Source of the DNA: Nostocales cyanobacterium Centralia_MAG_434
GTDB lineage: Bacteria > Cyanobacteriota > Cyanobacteriia > Cyanobacteriales > Nostocaceae
Length of the DNA: 40,209 nt
NCBI GenBank assembly: GCA_021324415.1
Contig: JAJPJF010000294.1
Coordinates: forward strand, 1-40,209
Direction: 5' to 3'
Within the stretch, counting starts at the first letter, position 1. Every line of letters starts with the position of its first letter. The position numbers and the translations under genes were made by a program. The notes below the pieces were generated by a model. It did not search any database. It saw nothing but the letters and a program-made list of their open reading frames with translations, and had not been told where the DNA came from. This document shows, piece by piece, positions 33,328 through 40,209 of the stretch.

Positions 33328-34488
33328 ATGACTTCTATCATTCACGTCAATTTAGCACAAGACTCTTACAAAATTGTGAGCGCCGCTGGCTGTTTGGATA
33401 ACCTAGGTGCATTGATAGCAAGCACCCATACCCAGTCTCGTGACTTGGGGCGGTCTGTGATCGTTGTGTCTAATCCGATAATTTTTCGCCACTATGGTCT
33501 GCGGGTGATTAACTCTTTAGAAGCAGCAGGTTTTACAGTCAACAGTTGCATCTTGCCTGCAGGAGAACGTCACAAAACCCTCGCCTCAGTGGAAAAAATC
33601 TACAACACGGCACTCAAACACCGCTTAGAACGCTCCGATACCTTAGTTGCTTTGGGCGGTGGCGTAATTGGAGATATCACTGGCTTTGCAGCAGCAACCT
33701 GGTTGCGAGGTATCAATCTCGTGCAGGTTCCTACCAGTCTTTTGGCAATGGTAGATTCTGCTGTCGGTGGAAAAACCGGGGTAAACCATCCCCAAGGAAA
33801 AAACCTAATAGGCGCTTTCCACCAACCTCGCTTGGTAGCGATTGATCCAGAGGTGCTGTCTACTCTCCCTGCACGGGAATTTCGCGCTGGACTGGCTGAG
33901 GTGATTAAATATGGCGTCATTTGGGATGCAGCCTTATTCTACCACCTCGAAGCTGCAACCAATCTGAGCCAACTCCGCTTTTTACGACCAGAACTGCTGC
34001 AGTTGGTCATTGAGCGCTCTTGTAAAGCCAAAGCAAATATTGTAGAGCAAGACGAGAAAGAATCAAGCTTGCGAGCACTGTTAAATTATGGACACACCAT
34101 CGGTCATGCCATTGAAAGCTTAACTTACTACCGCCAATTTAAGCATGGGGAGGCAGTGGCACTGGGAATGCTGGCAGCGAGTGAAATTGCTGTTGCAAGT
34201 GGCACCTGGTCGAGAACCGAAGCTAAAAAACTGCTAGCCCTGATTCAGAAAGCCGGATTACCCACTGCTATCCCTGCTGAGTTAGATGTTTCGGCGATTG
34301 TCAAAGCCTTGTCTTTAGACAAAAAAGTCAAAAACGGCAAAGTCCGATTTATTTTGCCTGTGAAGATTGGAGAGGCTTTCATAACCGACCAAGTATCCCC
34401 CGAGATTGTGACTCAAGCTTTGCATAGGCTGCGATCGTTAACAGTTGAACAAAATAGTCTCTCGGCTTTAGATTTACTGCCTGCCTGA
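33328..34488 (+). CDS. aroB: 3-dehydroquinate synthase
   Basis: It converts DAHP to 3-dehydroquinate with NAD and a divalent metal, the second shikimate-pathway step. The 386-residue sequence shows [20 protein letters not shown], the [20 protein letters not shown] block, [16 protein letters not shown] and [12 protein letters not shown], which contribute the NAD and zinc ligands. Every hallmark fits true AroB rather than the 2-epi-5-epi-valiolone or DDG synthases used for mycosporines. It lies 61 bp after UbiX in the same unit as the DAHP synthase. A possible role is to feed dehydroquinate into a hydroxybenzoate branch. A housekeeping aroB elsewhere would confirm it is a specialised copy. Confidence 0.95.
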   Translation: MTSIIHVNLAQDSYKIVSAAGCLDNLGALIASTHTQSRDLGRSVIVVSNPIIFRHYGLRVINSLEAAGFTVNSCILPAGERHKTLASVEKIYNTALKHRLERSDTLVALGGGVIGDITGFAAATWLRGINLVQVPTSLLAMVDSAVGGKTGVNHPQGKNLIGAFHQPRLVAIDPEVLSTLPAREFRAGLAEVIKYGVIWDAALFYHLEAATNLSQLRFLRPELLQLVIERSCKAKANIVEQDEKESSLRALLNYGHTIGHAIESLTYYRQFKHGEAVALGMLAASEIAVASGTWSRTEAKKLLALIQKAGLPTAIPAELDVSAIVKALSLDKKVKNGKVRFILPVKIGEAFITDQVSPEIVTQALHRLRSLTVEQNSLSALDLLPA

Positions 34489-34574
34489 TTTGCTAATTTG
34501 GGTATGATTGCCTGAAAATCTTGCATAGCAAAGATTATATTTTTTCTCTGGTGAGAGTGTAGGAAGTGTAGACA

Positions 34575-36155
34575 ATGACAATCAGAATTACAAACCGCAC
34601 TATCAATCCAGTAGTGCTAGTCATATTAGATGGTTGGGGCTATCGCCAACAAACGGACGGCAATGCCATTGCTGCTGCTAGAACACCAGTTATGGATAGT
34701 TTGTGGCAGACTTATCCTAGGACTTTACTCCGGACGGATGGTGAAGCAGTCGGTCTATCTCCAGGTCAGATGGGTAACTCAGAGGTTGGTCATCTGAATA
34801 TCGGAGCAGGTAGGATTGTGCTTCAAGAATTGGTTCGTATTAATAATGCAATTTCAAATGGTAGTCTACTGAGAAATCATGCTTTAGTAGAGGTTTGCCA
34901 GGCTGTTCAACAGAGTGGTGGCAAGCTGCACCTCACTGGTCTTTGTTCTGAAGGAGGAGTTCACTCTCATATTAACCATTTGTTTGCATTACTAGATCTA
35001 GCCCGAGTCCATGGAATTTCTGATGTTTGCATTCACGCCATAACTGATGGCCGGGATACTCAACCCACTGAAGGCAAGAAATCGCTTCAGCGACTCCAAG
35101 ATTATATCGACCAAGTCGGCATTGGGCGCATTGTTACCCTTAGTGGTCGTTACTACGCAATGGATCGTGATCATCGCTGGGAGCGTACAAGACAAACCTA
35201 TGAAATCATAACTCAAGACGAACCTAACAAGGGTCTTTCTGCTATTGAGGTTTTAGCAGATGCTTATCAAGAAGGGATCACGGACGAATTTTTACCGCCT
35301 ACTCGCATTGCACCTGGGGTTGTAGAACCTGGTGACGGCTTTATCTTTTTTAATTTCCGACCTGACCGTGCTAGACAGCTAACTCAAGCCTTCGTAGATC
35401 CAAACTTTGATGGATTTGAACGACAGCAAATTTTTCCACTTCATTTTGTGACTTTTACTCAGTATGATTCTAGCTTGCCTGTATCAGTTGCGTTTGAGCC
35501 TCAGAACCAGAGCAATAGTTTGGGCGAAGTCATTGCCAAACACGGCTTGAAGCAGATCCGCATTGCTGAAACCGAAAAGTACGCCCACGTCACTTACTTC
35601 TTCAATGGTGGGGTTGAGGAACCCTTTGCTGGTGAAGAGCGGGTCTTAATTCAGAGTCCCATGGTCTCCACTTACGATCTCGCTCCTGAAATGTCTGCTA
35701 GTGCAGTCACCAAGCGTGCGATCGCCGCCATCGAAAAGCAAGTTTATTCGCTGATTGTGATTAACTATGCTAACCCTGACATGATAGGCCATACGGGTCA
35801 GATGGACGCAACAGTGAAAGCGATTGAGACTGTTGATAGCTGCCTTGGTCAACTTCTAGAAAGCATTGCCAAGGTCAATGCAACTATGATTATCACAGCC
35901 GATCATGGCAATGCTGAATGTATATGGGACGAACAGGGCAATCCTTGGACAGCTCACACAACCAATCCAGTTCCCTTTATTTTGGTAGAAAGGGAAAGAT
36001 TAAAAGTTCCGGGACAGGAAACTAATGTCACGCTGAGAGCAGATGGCTGTCTAGCAGATATTGCACCTACAATTCTAGAAATCCTGAGACTGCCTCAACC
36101 GTCTGAGATGACTGGCCGCTCTTTGTGCAAGCAGCTAATCCCATTGAGAAAATAA
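34575..36155 (+). CDS. gpmI: 2,3-bisphosphoglycerate-independent phosphoglycerate mutase
   Basis: It interconverts 3- and 2-phosphoglycerate, using two manganese ions and a phosphoserine intermediate. The 526 residues are the full family length: VVLVILDGWGYR has the first metal aspartate, SPGQMGNSEVGHLNIGAGR the nucleophile serine, DGRDTQPTEG substrate contacts, and ITADHGNAECIWD further metal ligands. It is 86 bp after aroB on the same strand, with TAGGAAGTG before the ATG. In a photosynthetic cell that makes 3-phosphoglycerate, an extra copy here would raise phosphoenolpyruvate, the substrate of DAHP synthase. It could also simply be the housekeeping gene in a fortuitous location. Confidence 0.95.
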   Translation: MTIRITNRTINPVVLVILDGWGYRQQTDGNAIAAARTPVMDSLWQTYPRTLLRTDGEAVGLSPGQMGNSEVGHLNIGAGRIVLQELVRINNAISNGSLLRNHALVEVCQAVQQSGGKLHLTGLCSEGGVHSHINHLFALLDLARVHGISDVCIHAITDGRDTQPTEGKKSLQRLQDYIDQVGIGRIVTLSGRYYAMDRDHRWERTRQTYEIITQDEPNKGLSAIEVLADAYQEGITDEFLPPTRIAPGVVEPGDGFIFFNFRPDRARQLTQAFVDPNFDGFERQQIFPLHFVTFTQYDSSLPVSVAFEPQNQSNSLGEVIAKHGLKQIRIAETEKYAHVTYFFNGGVEEPFAGEERVLIQSPMVSTYDLAPEMSASAVTKRAIAAIEKQVYSLIVINYANPDMIGHTGQMDATVKAIETVDSCLGQLLESIAKVNATMIITADHGNAECIWDEQGNPWTAHTTNPVPFILVERERLKVPGQETNVTLRADGCLADIAPTILEILRLPQPSEMTGRSLCKQLIPLRK

Positions 36156-36162
36156 AACATCA

Positions 36163-37452
36163 TCACATCCCAAGGTATCTTTGGGTTGGAGGAACGTAAT
36201 CCGGATTTTTACTGCTGCCATCATGACGACCACTGTTATTCTGCCAATGGCTGCCATCACTATGAATGAGGGTGTCATATGTATAGCCAAGTTTCCTGAA
36301 ATCCAGAACGTCTGCAGGCGTGACAATATCATTTGGGTCAAAATGTGGTAATAAGGATAGCGCATTCCCCTGGCCAAAATTCCCTGGGATGGACTGACCT
36401 CCGTCCCATGGCCACATTGGGTCGTTAAGATTGTGTCCATAAGGCTGACCAGAAGCAGGATAGAATTCGCTGCCCATGTGTCCATTATCCTGCCATTCAG
36501 CCCAGAGGCGATCCACATTGGAATGATTCAACCAGAATGCTGGTTCATAGGGAGAACTCGTGATATTGTTCATTGTGCCTAGAATCTTGGTCCAATTATC
36601 CGGAGACGGGGTTGCATTTATGTCCTTAACACTAGCCCCACCGATCACTCCATGCATATAGTTATGAAGCTTCCAATCAGGAGTTGAATTACCCTTCTCA
36701 TCAACAGAAACCCATCCTTCTAAAGCAGCACGAAAAGTGAGATAGTCATCAAGACCAAGAACTCGATTTAGATATTCCTCAGACACAGGATACTCATCTA
36801 GAGGAGGTACTTTTATAAAGCGAGTGAGTGATGTGCCTCGTGATTCCAGCGTCAAATTGTCAATATTTATGCCTGCGTTTAAAACCCATCCATTGGCTTC
36901 CGAGAAAGGACCTGATATCACAGGTCCCCCTTGGAAAAACCCCTTACCTGGAACTTCAATGGTTACACCTTCACCATTTGGTCCTAAGAAGTCGTCTTGA
37001 AACATAACGTCAAGTGCCTTTGGATCAGTCCAATCCCAGTATGGAATTGTTACAGTTGGATCTACTAATTGCAAAGCTTGTTCAAGTCGATATACAAGTT
37101 CACGATGCCATGGTAGGAATGCAGGCAAGTCATGGGCAGGACTAAACCCAGCAGCTGGACCTGTTGGTTTAAACTCTGACATGAATCCCATTGCTTCCAC
37201 ATGCAAGTCAACAATTTGGTCATAAACACTGACTGTACTGCCTTGGGTGAATGTGTTTTTTGTTGCTTTTATAGCATTGACAAATGCTGCTTTTTCATGC
37301 GATGTCAGGGACTGAATGTTCTTTCTAACAGCAAGCTTCTTTCTAAAATAGCCTTGCGCTTTAACATAAGATGGTAATGTTGCCACCGCTACCCCGGTAA
37401 CAAAGCCACCAGTTATCTTCAAGATTTGACGTCGAGAAAGTTTATGAGACAA
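36163..37452 (-). CDS. Tat-exported tyrosinase (type 3 copper diphenol oxidase)
   Basis: A 429-residue binuclear copper oxidase. A twin-arginine signal (SRRQILKITGGF, then hydrophobic to YVKAQG) predicts export in folded form. The CuA site is H in DLHVEAMGF, then AHDLPAFLPWHRELVYRLE with two histidines; the CuB site is WKLHNYMHGVIGG with two histidines and FWLNHSNVDRLWAEWQ with the third, with the first H of the usual HH pair replaced by N. PYWDWTDP is also typical. The enzyme oxidises o-diphenols, and perhaps monophenols, to quinones that polymerise to melanin. It is convergent with gpmI (7 bp gap). No caddie protein gene was found. Confidence 0.92.
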   Translation of the reverse strand: MSHKLSRRQILKITGGFVTGVAVATLPSYVKAQGYFRKKLAVRKNIQSLTSHEKAAFVNAIKATKNTFTQGSTVSVYDQIVDLHVEAMGFMSEFKPTGPAAGFSPAHDLPAFLPWHRELVYRLEQALQLVDPTVTIPYWDWTDPKALDVMFQDDFLGPNGEGVTIEVPGKGFFQGGPVISGPFSEANGWVLNAGINIDNLTLESRGTSLTRFIKVPPLDEYPVSEEYLNRVLGLDDYLTFRAALEGWVSVDEKGNSTPDWKLHNYMHGVIGGASVKDINATPSPDNWTKILGTMNNITSSPYEPAFWLNHSNVDRLWAEWQDNGHMGSEFYPASGQPYGHNLNDPMWPWDGGQSIPGNFGQGNALSLLPHFDPNDIVTPADVLDFRKLGYTYDTLIHSDGSHWQNNSGRHDGSSKNPDYVPPTQRYLGM

Positions 37453-38057
37453 AATAATTTCTCCTCTTAATCTGAAAACTTCTCATTTTGCAGCTAAGCC
37501 GTTGCAGCACCATTGCTGCAAAAAGTATTCGAGGAACAAGGATTTCTCGCACACTTGCACACTTGTTGTGTAAAACATAGGATTAGCTAGCAAATAAATT
37601 TACGACTAAAACCTAGGAAAAAACATCTATTAAGGCTTAAAATCCTTTCCATATAATTGGTTTTACAATCATTTTTTCCTTAGATAAGCAACTTCATCTG
37701 CCAACAAAGAAGCAAATTATGACGTTATTTATCTTCCCTTGTCAGTTTCTAAAATAGTATTTTTTGTACTATTTGCTTAATAGGTATTTTCACCTTTATT
37801 GCGGAAATTCCCGAAAATAGACCATTATAGGGCTTTCACTAAATAACAATGAACTCATAAAAAACAACGTAGGATTTTTGCTGCTAAAACATTACAGTTT
37901 TTTATATATAACTGCCAATAACTAATTTTTTTAAGACTAACCATTCTTTCGCTTTTTTTTGGGGACAATAGCATTACTCTTGTTTACATAAAGCTTTGTT
38001 AAGAATTGCTTTAATAAACAAAGACATTTTAAAAATATAAAATTCCTATGGAAATCT
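37453..38057. other. Gene-free AT-rich region upstream of the tyrosinase
   Basis: About 600 bp between the tyrosinase start and the terminator region of the response regulator. It is very AT-rich with several T runs and must carry the tyrosinase promoter on the minus strand. No conserved element, repeat or frame was recognised; the 44-bp element is absent. Confidence 0.5.
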
Positions 38058-38085
38058 GTGTCCAACCCCTGCGGGGTATGGACAC
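38058..38085 (-). terminator. Hairpin downstream of the response regulator gene
   Basis: GTGTCCAACCCC (38058-38069) pairs with GGGGTATGGACAC (38073-38085) with a small bulge and a 3-base loop, 17 bp beyond the regulator stop codon. No T-run follows on the minus strand. Confidence 0.5.
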
Positions 38086-38101
38086 GGTTGAATTTTACAA
38101 C

Positions 38102-38923
38102 TTAAGTCTGATTATTATGGTCACGATGCGCCCTTCTCCAATTTTGGGGAGTTGTCCCATGATATTGGCGAAACTGGCGGAAGAAATGAACTGCACATTG
38201 ATAGCCCACCTCAACAGCAATCTTCTCGACCCTTTCATCGGTTTCCAAGAGCAAAGAACATGCTGCGGCCATCCGGCGCTGGATTATCCAGCTTTGCACA
38301 GTTTGTCCCGTCTGGCGTCGCACTCGATCAGTCAGGTAGGCTGAGGAGTAACCAACTGCCTGGGCCACATTGCCAAGAGTGATTGGTCGGTGAAAATTGA
38401 CATCAATGAAGTGGAAGACCTCCTTCATTAAGGGATCGTGTGCAAAGATGGATTCAAGATCTGCGGATTTTGTGGTGTCAGCTAATGGTGGCTTTGGGAC
38501 TGACTGGAACTGTGCAGTGTACCATTTTTGGAGAACAGCTCGTTTTTCCAAACAGGCTGCGATCGCCCTTACTAATTCTTCTAAAGAGCAGGGCTTGGTG
38601 AGATAATCATCCGCCCCCATCTCAATGCCTTTACGAATATCAGCCCGAGCCGTTTTAGCACTGACAAAAATCAAGGGAATAGTTGCTGTAGCTGGGTTTT
38701 GACGCAGCGCTCTTAGAACGCCGTAACCATCAAGTTTCGGCATTATAATATCGCTGATTATCAGATTGGGTAACTCTTTTTGTGCCACATAGAGACCGAT
38801 AACACCGTTCTCAGCACCTATAGTAAGGTAACCTTTAGCTTTAATGCCTTCTAGAAAAAGATTTCGAGTTGAAACTGTATCTTCAATCACAAGAATTTTT
38901 TTCTTTGAGTAAATATAGTGCAT
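38102..38923 (-). CDS. Receiver-AraC response regulator
   Basis: A 273-residue two-domain regulator. The N-terminal receiver (about 1-125) has the acidic pair E14/D15, the phospho-accepting D58 in LIISDIIMP, and the conserved lysine in YLTKPCS. A 40-residue linker leads to an AraC-type DNA-binding domain (about 170-270) with PITLGNVAQAVGYSSAYLTD as the first helix-turn-helix and KIAVEVGYQCAVHFFRQFRQ as the second. No histidine kinase is in the window. It lies upstream of the tyrosinase on the same strand but 650 bp away, so control of the tyrosinase or the aromatic genes is possible but unproven. AGGT lies just before the ATG. Confidence 0.93.
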   Translation of the reverse strand: MHYIYSKKKILVIEDTVSTRNLFLEGIKAKGYLTIGAENGVIGLYVAQKELPNLIISDIIMPKLDGYGVLRALRQNPATATIPLIFVSAKTARADIRKGIEMGADDYLTKPCSLEELVRAIAACLEKRAVLQKWYTAQFQSVPKPPLADTTKSADLESIFAHDPLMKEVFHFIDVNFHRPITLGNVAQAVGYSSAYLTDRVRRQTGQTVQSWIIQRRMAAACSLLLETDERVEKIAVEVGYQCAVHFFRQFRQYHGTTPQNWRRAHRDHNNQT

Positions 38924-39990
38924 ACCTGATAGAACATAAGTTATCGTCTTGACTTAACAACACATAGTTAGGCTTTAAACATGTGTAAAAGTCATTAATA
39001 AAACTTTCATATTGGCATAAACCTAACTATGCGAATTTAGGCTAACTTGATTTGCAACAGTAAAAACCAATAAGATTTACTTATTAATAGTAACAGAAGG
39101 TTGTGACCATGTTTTCTTGCTTTTATTTAAGGTTTTTCAAAGTGAATTGTAAGCTGTTCTATATTTAGTTTGCAATACCAGCATTCCCCTTATTTTTAAT
39201 TTACCGAAAGTTGTAGACAAAAGCCTTCACAGTAAAAATAGGTCTCCCCATCACCGCACTAAGAGTTCATTGAGACCTCATTTAAGCCAATACAGAAGCT
39301 GAGAAAATTCTCAGTATTAGGGTGAAAGTTAATCTAATGAGAACAATGAAACAACAAAAGCTATTCATGTACCTGTTTGACCCCCTTTGAGTACTTGAAT
39401 TTTTCACTTCTGGATAAAACTAGGTTAATAACATTTGCTATTACTTTTAATAGTTGGCAGTGAAACCAGCTTATGCAATGGTCAGTTACAACAATTAAAC
39501 ATATTAATTGCTTAATTTTAGATGCTTAGTTGATATTTGCTTAATTTTAGCTATCTATATTTCAATTTCTGATTTAAAATGAAAGGCTCAATAGTAGGTA
39601 CTATTTCGACTCAAGTATTCACTTAAGATTTCAAAAGTTTAATAGCCCAATCAATTAGCTTCTCAACATTGAAGTAAGGACTTTGGGAAAAACCAGGTCG
39701 AGGGAGAAAACAGAAGTGGACTGAAGTTGACATGAGGTTTTTAGAAAAATGTTTAGAATAAGAACCACTCACATACGAAGCATGTTCAACTAGCTCAAAG
39801 CTCTCTTCAATATATATTGCACTGACTCTTCAATAAGTACAGCTAATAACCCATATAAATTAGTGCAGTAGTTTCTATTAAGACAACAAGTGTGAATCAA
39901 CCCGAAGAATACGAAATCAAGAGCAAATGCAGCGCAGCAGTTAACCTTTGCCACCTCACCCGTGGCTTTCACCTGTCCGTCGCCATGAAG
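38924..39990. other. Gene-free AT-rich region at the right side
   Basis: About 1.07 kb with no convincing frame, RNA gene or repeat. Short frames at 39790-39972 are not supported. It contains scattered TTAATTTTAG repeats near 39510-39550 but no clear structure. Confidence 0.5.
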
Positions 39991-40101
39991 TGTTATACCA
40001 TTTCATGAAATTGTTGATACAAATCCATCCCCTTGTCCTCCTTGTCCTCCTTGTCTTTCCAGTTGCCAAGCGTATCAAATTTATAGTGAATTGGTATAAC
40101 A
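39991..40101. mobile_element. MITE-like element with 30-bp inverted ends
   Basis: The ends (39991-40020 starting TGTTATACCATTTC and 40072-40101 ending GAATTGGTATAACA) are 30-bp inverted copies with several mismatches, about two-thirds to three-quarters matching. The 51-bp centre holds a tandem CCTTGTCCT repeat (40031-40055). It has no coding capacity. Such small elements are common in filamentous cyanobacteria, and this one would need copies elsewhere in the genome to be confirmed. Confidence 0.6.
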
Positions 40102-40209
40102 TACTAGAGCAATTTCCTGAGAATGTGCTCAGACCTTAGAATCAACTCGAACAAGAAAAGATAAGGGATTGCTCATATCTGCAGCAAAACCAAGGATAGC
40201 GCGATCGCG

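Noticed and set aside
33328-34488. Mycosporine-type DDG/EVS cyclase instead of AroB
   Set aside because: All AroB-specific blocks are intact, and no O-methyltransferase or ATP-grasp gene follows, so a mycosporine cluster is not supported.
28091-37452. Scytonemin gene cluster
   Set aside because: Tyrosinase and aroF/aroB resemble part of such clusters, but the scyA-F genes, tryptophan genes and ebo genes are absent; UbiD/UbiX point elsewhere.
39790-39972. 60-residue minus-strand frame
   Set aside because: No ribosome binding site, no domain and a low-complexity AT-rich setting.

Overview
The window looks like chromosomal DNA of a filamentous (Nostocales-type) cyanobacterium. The palindrome GCGATCGC recurs throughout (for example near 6511, 12363, 13117, 31793, 35716 and 40202), the gene families are typical of that group (type II NADH dehydrogenase, CHAT-STAND protein, double-glycine peptide leader, receiver-AraC regulator), and the intergenic DNA is long and AT-rich. 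No rRNA, tRNA or CRISPR array was recognised. Many maximal reading frames begin at unlikely TTG/GTG codons, so starts were moved to ATG codons with a ribosome binding site where one exists.

Layout. 1-8000: a forward biosynthetic operon-like run (DegT aminotransferase, Gfo/Idh/MocA oxidoreductase, zinc-type alcohol dehydrogenase, aldehyde-dehydrogenase-like reductase, PaaK/LuxE-like adenylating enzyme, PhyH oxygenase, sugar-nucleotide epimerase). It suggests an amino-sugar, aminocyclitol or amino-aryl product with a reduced carboxylate. 8000-11400: a secreted phosphodiesterase/phosphatase and a GH84 hexosaminidase. 11400-15440: an accessory island with a double-glycine leader peptide, a small protelomerase (hairpin-telomere resolvase) homologue with its own promoter, a partner gene behind a promoter inside an inverted repeat, and a pseudogene remnant. 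15440-22100: an EF-hand protein, two divergent paralogous secreted proteins, an O-methyltransferase-like gene and a CHAT-protease STAND NTPase.

22100-38100 is the most interesting part. A leftward set (extradiol dioxygenase, glutathionyl-hydroquinone reductase, MarR, DoxX, NDH-2, CDGSH protein, second MarR) looks like a catechol/quinone defence group. Next to it a rightward set (UbiD decarboxylase, xylose-isomerase-like TIM barrel, DAHP synthase, cupin, UbiX flavin prenyltransferase, 3-dehydroquinate synthase, phosphoglycerate mutase) reads as a route from 3-phosphoglycerate through the early shikimate pathway to a dihydroxybenzoate and then, by decarboxylation, to catechol or pyrogallol. A convergent Tat-exported tyrosinase could oxidise that diphenol outside the cytoplasm to a melanin-like polymer. 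A 44-bp element lies upstream of both the dioxygenase and the DAHP synthase in the same orientation relative to each gene (38 of 44 positions identical), which suggests the two halves are co-regulated. The step assignments and the end product are inference.

38100-40209: a receiver-AraC response regulator on the strand of the tyrosinase, then about 1.3 kb without genes ending in a small MITE-like element.
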